A stretch of DNA of 25,504 nucleotides from assembly GCF_934371575.1 (NCBI RefSeq), contig NZ_CAKRNY010000051.1, forward strand, positions 1 to 25,504, given 5' to 3'. Within the stretch, counting starts at the first letter, position 1; every line of letters begins with the position of its first letter. Source of the stretch: an uncultured Blautia sp. (GTDB lineage Bacteria; Bacillota; Clostridia; Lachnospirales; Lachnospiraceae). Of this stretch, positions 5,981 to 13,928 are shown one piece after another. The notes under the pieces were generated by a model, which searched no databases, had not been told where the DNA came from, and worked only from the letters and a program-made list of their open reading frames with translations. The position numbers and the translations under genes were made by a program.

Positions 5981-6904
5981 ATGGAAATAAAGAACTGGAC
6001 TTATGAGGAATATCCTTCTTTTTCAGAAGAAGTGGAAGGAGCATATAAAATTATAACAAGTGGAGATGAGAAAGGGACGGATATTTTTACTATAGAATAT
6101 GCGAACATAGGTGGTCATGCACTTCACATGAAGGTTATTGTCCCACAGACAAGAAACAGCCAGAATAATGACAATCGGTATCCTTGTCTTGTTTATATTC
6201 AGGGTTCTGCCTGGTTTGAGCAGAATATAAGCTCTAAGCTGGGACTGCTTGCCCGGTTAGCTGAAAAAGGCTATGTAATTGCTGTTGTTGAATACCGGCA
6301 TTCTGGAATTGCTCCATTTCCAGCTCAGGCAATTGACGCTAGAAATGCGATTCGTTTTATGAAGATCCATGCGAAAGAATATAAAGTTGATACGGATCAG
6401 ATATTTGTGGGTGGTGATTCCTCAGGCGGACACACAGCCCTGTTTTCCCAGTTAATTCAGGACGATGACCAGAGTCCAAATTTATATCCGGCTGTACCTG
6501 CGGATGTAAAAGGTATTATTTCTTTCTATGGTGCGTCAAGTGTAATGCTTGAAGATGGTATGCCAAGTACAATTAACCATCACCTGCCAGACAGCCCCGA
6601 AGGTCTGGAAATGGGAGGTATAAACTTACGAGAACATCCGGAACTGTGCCGTAAAATGTCTGTTGAGTGTAATGTTGATGAGAATACTCCTTTGCCGCCA
6701 GTGCTAATGTTTCATGGAACAAAGGATCGCACTATAAATCCCAGTGTAAGTGTACTGATATATAATAGGTTAAGAGAGTGTGAAAAAGATGTACAATTAT
6801 ACCTGCTGGAAGGCGCAGACCATGGTGGAAGTGAATTTTGGACGGAAGAAATCCAGAAAATTATCATAAATTTTTTTACAGAATGTGAAAAAAAGATGAT
6901 ATAA
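5981..6904 (+). CDS. Alpha/beta-hydrolase esterase (acetylesterase-like)
   Basis: This 307-residue serine hydrolase resembles acetyl/feruloyl esterases of carbohydrate loci. The nucleophile S147 is in GGDSSGGH (GxSxG), the acid is probably D249 in HGTKDR, and the base is H281 in ADHGG. The oxyanion segment reads YIQGSAW (72-78) rather than the common HGG. There is no signal peptide, so it acts in the cytoplasm, probably removing acyl groups from imported oligosaccharides. The start at 5981 is chosen over an in-frame ATG at 5945 because AGGAGG sits 7 nt upstream. It is the first gene of the plus-strand glycan locus, preceded by the structured element at 5753-5918. The family is broad, so the acyl group is a guess. 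Confidence 0.75.
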   Translation: MEIKNWTYEEYPSFSEEVEGAYKIITSGDEKGTDIFTIEYANIGGHALHMKVIVPQTRNSQNNDNRYPCLVYIQGSAWFEQNISSKLGLLARLAEKGYVIAVVEYRHSGIAPFPAQAIDARNAIRFMKIHAKEYKVDTDQIFVGGDSSGGHTALFSQLIQDDDQSPNLYPAVPADVKGIISFYGASSVMLEDGMPSTINHHLPDSPEGLEMGGINLREHPELCRKMSVECNVDENTPLPPVLMFHGTKDRTINPSVSVLIYNRLRECEKDVQLYLLEGADHGGSEFWTEEIQKIIINFFTECEKKMI

Positions 6905-7007
6905 TGGGAATAATAATTGTTCAGTGACATAGATGCGCCTGGCATTTTCTGATAATCTTATGTGAAAAGCTGAATAGTTATGAAATATATGGGGGTGGGG
7001 AAATGGA

Positions 7008-9323
7008 ATGGAAGGATTAAAAAAGAAAAAGGATGGAAAACTGCTAAGACAATATTTGATTACATATATTATTGTTTTAATTATCCCGCTTATTATATGC
7101 AGTAGTTATTATATCCGTGTTCTTTCGGTAATCAGTGCAGACGATATGCAGGCGAAGCAGGAAGAGTTACATCACAGTGTTGTAAGAATTAATACACTGA
7201 TGGACGAAGTTTCTTCGCTGGCGGAATCACTGGCTGGGCAAACGGATGTAAATCTTTTCAGGTTTCAGAAAAATGTGGTGGAGTACCCAAATACATATGA
7301 GGTAATTGATCTGCAGAAGAAATTACTGAATGTGAAAAATATTAACAGATCAGTTTTTTCATATTACATATTTTTTGACAAAAGTCAGTTGGTTGTAAAT
7401 GATGAGATTGTATATGACTATAAAGACTTTTATGACCTTCATTTAAGAAGGGAAAAAGATACGTCCTATGAAGATTGGCAAAACTTCTTATTAGAAGACA
7501 ATATGAACAGAGGAATGCATCCTGAGGAAACTTATTTGTATCTGGGAGAGAAGAAAAGAGAGCTGTTATGTTATTCAAAAGCATTGCCTTTTAATGGTGA
7601 TGACAGCAGCAACGGTGTGGTAAGAATTTTCCTGAAAAAAGGAATTTTGAACGAATTAATGCCAGTAATGGGTACAGATGGAATTCAATACATATTAGAT
7701 TCTTCTGGAAACATTTTATATTGCAATAATACAGATGACATACTTTCTGGAGATCTGCAGAAGATTATCAAAAACGACAAGGACGAGGATGGAAAAGATG
7801 CTGATAAGGTAATTCATTCTGTAAAAGTTGGCGGGACTGATTATATGCTTCTGAGAGAAAACTCTTCTGAAGATTATACCTATGTGATGCTTCTACCCAA
7901 GAATCAGTTGTATCAAAGAAGACTTACGAGTATTTTAATGGTTAGTGTATGTATATTGCTGGCTGGAGTTGTCGGGATATTATTAAGTTTTCACATGTCA
8001 GCGCGGACTGCCACTCCACTGAACGAGCTGCTTCAGCAGACATCCAGAGTCATTGAGCAGAAGGAAGGGCATCAAAATGCATTCGAGCGTCTTTCAGATA
8101 CATTCCGTTATCTTACAGGAGTTAACAAGGAGATAACGGATCAGCTGGAGGAACAGAAAGTTTATATTCGAAATGCTTTTGTATACAAAATATTATTTGA
8201 AAATGTTATTTCAGAGAAGGAAACGGGAAGAACAGCAGAGTACATGGGGATTTATCAGCAGGGAAGAAAATTTTGTGTGCTGGTTTTTAAAATGCTTTTA
8301 TCAGAAGAAATAGAGACGGAGCAGCTGGCATTGCTGAATACATGCCTTTTATCACTTATGGAAATGCTGGAAAGGGAACTTCCGAGAAGTCTTTATGCGA
8401 ATACTGGTGAGAATCAGGTAAGTCTGATTATGAATATGGAAGCTCAGGACGAAAATGCGCTGAGAAAGCAGATGGAAAAAGTTGTGGAGAACGTCAAAAG
8501 GGGGTTACCTGGAAATATTGCGGAAAGAATATTTATCTATGGTGGTATGATCGTGGATTCTCTTGGAGAGGTACACGAATCTTATCAGACAGCTACTATT
8601 GCTTTTCAGAATGAACTGGGAGAGGTGGAAAGTTCCATAATCTGGTATCATGCTTCTGAAGGTCAGATGCCGATATTCCCGTCGTCAGAAATGGCAGCCC
8701 GTTTGACAAAAGTGATGACTGCTGGAGATGAACAGGGGCTTCATGATACGCTGAAACTGGTTATGACCAAATATATTATGGATAATCGCATTTCGCCATA
8801 TTTGCAGCAGTTAATTGTAACTGAACTTCAGGGTATTTTATTGCGGATAATTGGAAACCTTGGCCTAGAGACAGCGGATTATGATAAATATTATGAGCTG
8901 ATGGAGAAGAATCAGCATATTCCGGTGCTTGCACAGATAACAAATACACTGAATCTGTATCAAGATATCTGCTCTGCTATTAATGAAAGAAAGAAGAGCG
9001 AGAATTGTCAGGATTTGATGCCTGCAATAGTAGGATATATTGAGGTTAATTATGGAGATGGTGAGTTATCACTTGCTAAGGTTGCAGGCGTATTTAATAT
9101 TAGTGAGCCTTATCTGTCTTCTATGTTCAAGCAGTCTATGGGAATTAATTTTTCCAGCTATGTGGGAAGCATAAGGATTGATAAAGCGAAGGAAATGCTG
9201 AAACAAACCAATATGTCAGTGGGGGATATTGCACTGGCAACAGGATATTATTCTGCAAATTCTTTTTGCAGGGCATTCAAAAGAATGACTGGTCTTAGCA
9301 CCACAGAATACCGAAAAAGCTGA
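7008..9323 (+). CDS. Membrane-spanning AraC-family regulator with extracellular sensor
   Basis: A 771-residue one-protein sensor-regulator. TM1 is at about 16-38 and TM2 at about 307-328; the roughly 270 residues between them form a Cache-like extracellular sensor. After a linker and a regulatory region, residues about 672-771 carry a double helix-turn-helix of AraC type (LSLAKVAGVFNISEPYLSSM, then IALATGYYSANSFCRAFKRM). Such proteins usually activate the adjacent LplB/YtcP-type sugar transporter when the ligand, or a ligand-loaded binding protein, is sensed outside. The ATG at 7003 is followed by a stop, so 7008 with the upstream GGGGTGGGG-like site is the start. It lies directly before the ABC permease genes in the same direction, supporting local control. 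The ligand is unknown. Confidence 0.88.
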   Translation: MEGLKKKKDGKLLRQYLITYIIVLIIPLIICSSYYIRVLSVISADDMQAKQEELHHSVVRINTLMDEVSSLAESLAGQTDVNLFRFQKNVVEYPNTYEVIDLQKKLLNVKNINRSVFSYYIFFDKSQLVVNDEIVYDYKDFYDLHLRREKDTSYEDWQNFLLEDNMNRGMHPEETYLYLGEKKRELLCYSKALPFNGDDSSNGVVRIFLKKGILNELMPVMGTDGIQYILDSSGNILYCNNTDDILSGDLQKIIKNDKDEDGKDADKVIHSVKVGGTDYMLLRENSSEDYTYVMLLPKNQLYQRRLTSILMVSVCILLAGVVGILLSFHMSARTATPLNELLQQTSRVIEQKEGHQNAFERLSDTFRYLTGVNKEITDQLEEQKVYIRNAFVYKILFENVISEKETGRTAEYMGIYQQGRKFCVLVFKMLLSEEIETEQLALLNTCLLSLMEMLERELPRSLYANTGENQVSLIMNMEAQDENALRKQMEKVVENVKRGLPGNIAERIFIYGGMIVDSLGEVHESYQTATIAFQNELGEVESSIIWYHASEGQMPIFPSSEMAARLTKVMTAGDEQGLHDTLKLVMTKYIMDNRISPYLQQLIVTELQGILLRIIGNLGLETADYDKYYELMEKNQHIPVLAQITNTLNLYQDICSAINERKKSENCQDLMPAIVGYIEVNYGDGELSLAKVAGVFNISEPYLSSMFKQSMGINFSSYVGSIRIDKAKEMLKQTNMSVGDIALATGYYSANSFCRAFKRMTGLSTTEYRKS

Positions 9324-9448
9324 TAAATACGGCAATGTGAAGAATTGAATACTGCTAAAAAGCAACGGAATATATACTTTTTTCTGAAAGTGTGGAATGA
9401 TAAGGGCACGGAAGAAAACTTCTGAAAAAGCAAAAGGGAGTGCCTGAT

Positions 9449-10375
9449 ATGAAAAAGAATGATAAGCACCTGGGAAAGTATATGGTCGCACATTGGCAGT
9501 TATATGTTATGATCGCATTGCCGCTTATACTTTTAATTATTTTTTCTTATGTACCAATGTATGGTATCTTACTTGCCTTTAAAGATTATAAGGTAACGTT
9601 GGGAATCTGGAACAGCCCATGGACATCCAATCATGGACTGAATAACTTTATTAGATTCTTTAACAATTATAATTTTAAGGAATGTCTGAGAAATACCATT
9701 GTAATTTCATTGTATTCAATGGTAGTATCTATGCCTTGTTCTATTATTCTTGCATTGTCTTTGAACTACGCAAAGAATGTGAAGTTCAAAAAGACAGTGC
9801 AGATGATTAGTTATTGCCCGTATTTTATTTCAACAATTGTATTTGTAGGAATTATCAACCTGATGTTTGATAATCGAGTGGGTGTAATTGGAAAGTTTTT
9901 ATTTGAACATCTGGGAATCAATGTTCTTGGAAAAGCTTCTCTTTTTCCATCTTTATATGTATGGACTGGAGTATGGCAGGGAATTGGATTTGGAGCGATT
10001 ATTTATATTGCAGCGTTGTCTGGTGTAGATATGCAGCAGCATGAAGCAGCAATCATTGACGGAGCAACTCTCCTGCAGCGAATCTGGTATGTGGATCTGC
10101 CTGCAATTATGCCAACAGCTGTGATTATGATGATTCTCAATATGGGAAGCGTTCTGAATGTTGGATATGAAAAAATTCTTGCAATGCAGAACCAGAATAA
10201 TATTGCAATGTCTGAAGTAATAAGTACATATTCATATAAGGTGTCGCTGGTATCTACGTTCCCCGATTATTCCTACGCTACGGCAATTGGATTGTTCCAG
10301 TCACTTGTGGGACTTTTGCTAATTATTATTACAAATAAGGTAGCAGATAAGCTCACTGGAAACGGATTTTTATAA
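9449..10375 (+). CDS. Sugar ABC transporter permease, LplB family
   Basis: A 308-residue inner-membrane permease with about six hydrophobic segments, starting with a long one at about residues 18-42. The EAA loop, EAAIIDGATLLQRIWYVDLP (199-218), contacts the ATPase. The N-terminal pattern and the FKDYKVTLGIWNS segment are typical of LplB-type permeases that pair with YtcP-type partners for complex oligosaccharides. The start is placed at ATG 9449, 8 nt after AGGGAG; a GTG at 9440 overlaps that ribosome binding site and is less likely. It follows the AraC gene by 125 bp; no convincing promoter was found in that gap. No ATP-binding subunit is encoded in the window. Confidence 0.92.
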   Translation: MKKNDKHLGKYMVAHWQLYVMIALPLILLIIFSYVPMYGILLAFKDYKVTLGIWNSPWTSNHGLNNFIRFFNNYNFKECLRNTIVISLYSMVVSMPCSIILALSLNYAKNVKFKKTVQMISYCPYFISTIVFVGIINLMFDNRVGVIGKFLFEHLGINVLGKASLFPSLYVWTGVWQGIGFGAIIYIAALSGVDMQQHEAAIIDGATLLQRIWYVDLPAIMPTAVIMMILNMGSVLNVGYEKILAMQNQNNIAMSEVISTYSYKVSLVSTFPDYSYATAIGLFQSLVGLLLIIITNKVADKLTGNGFL

Positions 10376-10401
10376 AGTGTCCAGGTAAGGAGGAGAGGGA
10401 A

Positions 10402-11289
10402 ATGAAGAAAAAAGTTTCACAGGATAAGGTTGTATATACGGTCAATTACATAATGCTTACACTGCTTCTTCTGATCGTGTTATACCCAATCATTTATATT
10501 ATCAGTTGTTCATTTAGTTCAGGAAATGCGCTGATGGCTGGAAAAGTCAGATTATTGCCAGTAGAGTTCACACTTGACAGTTATAAGGCGGTATTTAAAT
10601 ATCAGTCTATCTGGAGCGGTTATTTAAACTCTATTATTTATACAGTAGCAGGAACTGTGCTTAGTGTAGTACTTACATTACTTGCAGCATATCCATTGTC
10701 TAGAGAGGATTTCAGAGGAAGAAAATGGTTCATGAGACTGATCCTGTTCACGATGATGTTTTCAGGGGGACTGATTCCAAGTTATCTATTGGTAAAAAAT
10801 ATGGGACTTCTTAACAGTATCTGGGCAATTATTTTACCAGGAGCAGTTAGTGCCTATAATATTATTGTTGCCAGAACCTATTTCAGCCAGAATATTCCAA
10901 AAGAGCTTTTAGAAGCAGCGGAAATGGATGGATGTTCTGATTTCAGATTCTTTTCCCAGATTGTTGTGCCATTGTCAGCCCCCATTATCGCGGTACTTAG
11001 CCTGTGGGTTGCAGTTTCACTGTGGAATTCCTATTTTGGTCCGATGATTTATATGAACTCTGAGGAAAAATATCCATTACAGCTTATTCTTCGAAAAATA
11101 TTGCTGATGTCTCAGGTAAACTTTAGTTCATCAAATGTAGATCCGGCGACAATAGCGAAGAATCAGTATTTAAGTGAAATGTTAAAATATGGAACGATTA
11201 TTATCAGTACGCTTCCATTAATGGTGATTTATCCATTTGTACAGAAATATTTTGTAAAAGGTGTTATGGTTGGTTCTGTAAAGGGATGA
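10402..11289 (+). CDS. Sugar ABC transporter permease, YtcP/LplC family
   Basis: A 295-residue second permease of the importer, with a hydrophobic N-terminal segment at about 13-37 and five further membrane segments. The EAA loop is EAAEMDGCSDFRFFSQIVVP (181-200). The C-terminal FVQKYFVKGVMVGSVKG ending is characteristic of this carbohydrate-permease family. The start follows a strong AGGAGGAG-type site. The 26-bp gap from the first permease indicates one transcript. It forms the membrane channel with the upstream permease and receives substrate from the binding protein encoded next. Confidence 0.92.
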   Translation: MKKKVSQDKVVYTVNYIMLTLLLLIVLYPIIYIISCSFSSGNALMAGKVRLLPVEFTLDSYKAVFKYQSIWSGYLNSIIYTVAGTVLSVVLTLLAAYPLSREDFRGRKWFMRLILFTMMFSGGLIPSYLLVKNMGLLNSIWAIILPGAVSAYNIIVARTYFSQNIPKELLEAAEMDGCSDFRFFSQIVVPLSAPIIAVLSLWVAVSLWNSYFGPMIYMNSEEKYPLQLILRKILLMSQVNFSSSNVDPATIAKNQYLSEMLKYGTIIISTLPLMVIYPFVQKYFVKGVMVGSVKG

Positions 11290-11370
11290 TTTATACAGGA
11301 TAAGAAACGGGGAGGCTGCAGATTCCCTGTGAATTATAAAAACAAAGAGGTGTATGTAAGGAGGATTTAC

Positions 11371-13107
11371 ATGAAAAGAAAAGTTGTGTTACAAAAAGTT
11401 TTAGCAACAGTTATGGCATTATCAATGGCTGCAGGAGTTTCCATCAGCAATGTACAGCTGGTTAAAGCTGATGATTCAGATCCGTTTGCATTTGATTCCG
11501 TAAGCGATGTAACATTTCCATTGAAGGAAAAGCTGAATCTGACAGTATTTGTCAATGCACCGACTACTGGTGGCGGTACCTACCAGGACAACTATGTTAC
11601 AGACTGGATTGAAGAGAAAACAAACATTCATCTGGATTATGTGTATGATGTAGATGGTGATGATGCAAAAACAAAACTGAACCTGGTAATGACAGATCCT
11701 GGCAGTCTTCCTGATATTTTCTTATCTACCGGTTGGAGTAAGGCCGAGGTCCAGTCATATGGACAGCAGGGATTACTGGTTCCTCTTGGAGACTATCTTG
11801 AAGATGCACCGAACTGGAATCGTCTGAATGAGGTCAGCCCTACAAGAAAAGATGACATTACTATGAGTGATGGCAATATTTATACCTATGGTGATGACAA
11901 TGAGTGCTTTCACTGCATGTTCCAGAATCGTATGTGGATCTATATGCCATGGGTAGAGAAATACTGCGATGGAAAAGTTCCGGAAACAACAGATGAATTG
12001 TATGATTTCCTTTATAAAGTTAAGAATGAGGATCCTAATGAGAATGGTGAGGCCGATGAAATTCCTATGACTGGATTCATTGGCGGTTGGGCTACAGATC
12101 CTACTGTATGGCTGATTAACTCTTTTGTACAGTGCAATAACCCACTTAGCAACACAAATCCGACAGTTGGAGCAGGGCTTGTAGTAAATGATGGAAAAAT
12201 CGAGTATTCTGTGATGAAGGATGAATATAAGGAAGCACTTCGATTTATTAACAAATTGTATAAAGATGGTCTTCTTGATAATCAGACATTTACACAGGAT
12301 AATACTCAGTTTAACGCAGCATTAAACAGCGAAAATGGACATAAAGTTGCAATGTATGCGGCTGGCGGTCCAAATGCAGGTGGTACTGAATTCTGGGCAA
12401 ATCAGGATGGTGAATGGCAGGATTGGGCTATTATGGAACCTGTAGCTGGTCCAGAGGGTGTAAGACTTGTGGCACGTAATATTCAGACATACTTTGGTTT
12501 CTGTATCGGAAGTGTATCTGCAAACTGTAAATATCCGGAAATTGCGGTAGCGTTATTTGATTTCCTGGCATCTCCGGAAGCAAGTAATGTACAGGCTTAT
12601 GGTCCGGAGGGCGTTGGCTGGGACTGGACAACAGATGGAACTTCATTAGGTGGAGGAACTCCTGCCTACGAAACCCATAAGTATGATGCTGAAAAGTATG
12701 ACTGGCTTGGAAATGGATTTGACAAAGAATATACCAAAACAGTATATGTGCCTGATGCATGTATCTGGTCAAGAGATACTGAGCAGAGAAACCAGGTAAA
12801 AGTAGATGACCCGGATCATGATACAGAGTATTATTTGCAGGAAGCTGCATCAGCATATGAAAAATACTCTCCTGAATTAGATTCACTTGTGCCAGATCTT
12901 GTATTTGAAGGAGCTGATGCACAGACAATTTCTGAGGGTACTCTTACAATTGGAGGTTATGTAAATCAGGCAACTGTTCAATTTATTACTGGTGAATTAG
13001 ATGTAGATAAAGACTGGGATACTTATATTGAAAAACTGAATAATATGGGTGTAGAAAATTATCTTGCTACATGGCAGAGCTATTATGATGCTTATGAGAA
13101 CAAATAA
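11371..13107 (+). CDS. Extracellular solute-binding protein (LplA/YtcQ type), no lipobox
   Basis: A 578-residue binding protein for the ABC importer. The start at 11371 follows AAGGAGG; an in-frame ATG at 11329 would put about 14 residues before the signal peptide. Residues 1-32 form a Sec signal peptide ending VKA, a signal peptidase I site. There is no lipobox cysteine: the place where one might expect it reads MAAGVSIS. Gram-positive binding proteins are normally lipid-anchored, and there is no LPXTG signal here. The mature protein has seven cysteines (C179, C182, C199, C255, C378, C386, C464), including a CFHC pair, unusual for an exported protein of this family. An EF-hand-like loop DPNENGEADE (221-230), typical of LplA-type proteins, probably binds calcium. 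Confidence 0.9.
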   Translation: MKRKVVLQKVLATVMALSMAAGVSISNVQLVKADDSDPFAFDSVSDVTFPLKEKLNLTVFVNAPTTGGGTYQDNYVTDWIEEKTNIHLDYVYDVDGDDAKTKLNLVMTDPGSLPDIFLSTGWSKAEVQSYGQQGLLVPLGDYLEDAPNWNRLNEVSPTRKDDITMSDGNIYTYGDDNECFHCMFQNRMWIYMPWVEKYCDGKVPETTDELYDFLYKVKNEDPNENGEADEIPMTGFIGGWATDPTVWLINSFVQCNNPLSNTNPTVGAGLVVNDGKIEYSVMKDEYKEALRFINKLYKDGLLDNQTFTQDNTQFNAALNSENGHKVAMYAAGGPNAGGTEFWANQDGEWQDWAIMEPVAGPEGVRLVARNIQTYFGFCIGSVSANCKYPEIAVALFDFLASPEASNVQAYGPEGVGWDWTTDGTSLGGGTPAYETHKYDAEKYDWLGNGFDKEYTKTVYVPDACIWSRDTEQRNQVKVDDPDHDTEYYLQEAASAYEKYSPELDSLVPDLVFEGADAQTISEGTLTIGGYVNQATVQFITGELDVDKDWDTYIEKLNNMGVENYLATWQSYYDAYENK

Positions 13108-13140
13108 ATGACAGAGAAAGCTTTATGACATGGTAACTAA

Positions 13141-13182
13141 AAGGACGGGCATTGTTAAGGACGGTGTCCGTCCTTGCTTTTT
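13141..13182 (+). terminator. Attenuator-like hairpin after the binding-protein gene
   Basis: AAGGACGG (13157-13164) and CCGTCCTT (13168-13175) form an 8-bp stem with a 3-nt loop, followed by GC and five T (13178-13182). A second AAGGACGG at 13141-13148 can pair with the same 3' arm, so two exclusive hairpins are possible. The stem lies 50 bp after the binding-protein stop and 14 bp before the next start codon. It probably terminates part of the transcripts, keeping binding-protein mRNA in excess over the enzyme genes. Confidence 0.65.
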
Positions 13183-13195
13183 AAGAGGTGGGCAT

Positions 13196-13918
13196 ATGAA
13201 GAAAGGATTGGGAACGGGAATAAGATCAGGTTTATTAGGATTGGCAGCGATTTGTGCTTTGGGAGCAAACGCTTTTAGTGTAAAAGCAGAAGCTGAAAAG
13301 ATAGATACGATAACCTTGCAGGTGTTTTATGAAAATGGATGCAGATCCTGCAATGTTCAGAAAGAATTGCAGGAAATAATCGACGAAAAAACAGGTGCTT
13401 ATAAGGATGAAATTCCTTGTGAGGTCACTTTTTATAATATGTTTAAAACAGAAGAAAGAACTCAGGGAACTGAAGTCTTACAGGAAAATGAAATGGAAGC
13501 GGATGAATTGAATTATCCTGTGATTTTGGTGAACGGATATGTATTGGAAGGGGAGGATGAAATAAATGAGCTTCTTCCAGCTGTTTATCAGGCTGTAGGA
13601 GAATCGGAAGCAGTATATTTTTACAGGGAAGACTGTGATGAGTGTAATCGGGTAAAGCCTTTTATGGAGAGCCTGCCAGAAATACTGGATTGTAACGGAA
13701 CTGAAACCAGCTTTCATCTGATAAGCCTGAATTCCAGAGAAGGGGATAATGGAAAGCTGATCCGGGAAATGTTTGAAACGTATAATGTACTGGAAGAAGA
13801 CCAGATGGTACCGTTTGTTTTTCTGACAGATTCATATCTGGCTGGGGAAGAAGCAATCAGAGATAATCTGGAAACAAAACTATCAAATGGAGATGGATTA
13901 AATTTGAAAATCAAGTGA
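13196..13918 (+). CDS. Secreted protein with two thioredoxin-like CxxC repeats
   Basis: A 240-residue exported protein. The start at 13196 follows AGAGGTGG and begins a signal peptide, with likely cleavage after SVKA (residue 31). C20 in the hydrophobic core does not make a lipobox because isoleucine precedes it. The mature part reads as a tandem duplication. Repeat 1 has NGCRSC (C49, C52) and YPVILVNG with a cis-proline-like P108. Repeat 2 has EDCDEC (C147, C150) and VPFVFLTD with P206. CxxC plus a later cis-proline is the thioredoxin/glutaredoxin fold signature. A disulfide exchange role outside the membrane is inferred. It lies between the binding-protein gene and the hydrolases, 10 bp before GH36. 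I do not know a named family for it. Confidence 0.75.
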   Translation: MKKGLGTGIRSGLLGLAAICALGANAFSVKAEAEKIDTITLQVFYENGCRSCNVQKELQEIIDEKTGAYKDEIPCEVTFYNMFKTEERTQGTEVLQENEMEADELNYPVILVNGYVLEGEDEINELLPAVYQAVGESEAVYFYREDCDECNRVKPFMESLPEILDCNGTETSFHLISLNSREGDNGKLIREMFETYNVLEEDQMVPFVFLTDSYLAGEEAIRDNLETKLSNGDGLNLKIK

Positions 13919-13928
13919 GGAAAAGCAC

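Noticed and set aside
9345..9376. Promoter TTGAAT ... TATATA before the permease genes
   Set aside because: The spacing is 20 bp for the best -10, and the 17-bp position reads GAATAT. Too weak to call.
9440..9448. GTG start of the first permease
   Set aside because: It overlaps the AGGGAG ribosome binding site that is correctly spaced for ATG 9449.
13240..13260. Lipobox at C20 of the double-CxxC protein
   Set aside because: The residue before the cysteine is isoleucine, which does not fit the lipobox, and a better signal peptidase I site follows at SVKA.
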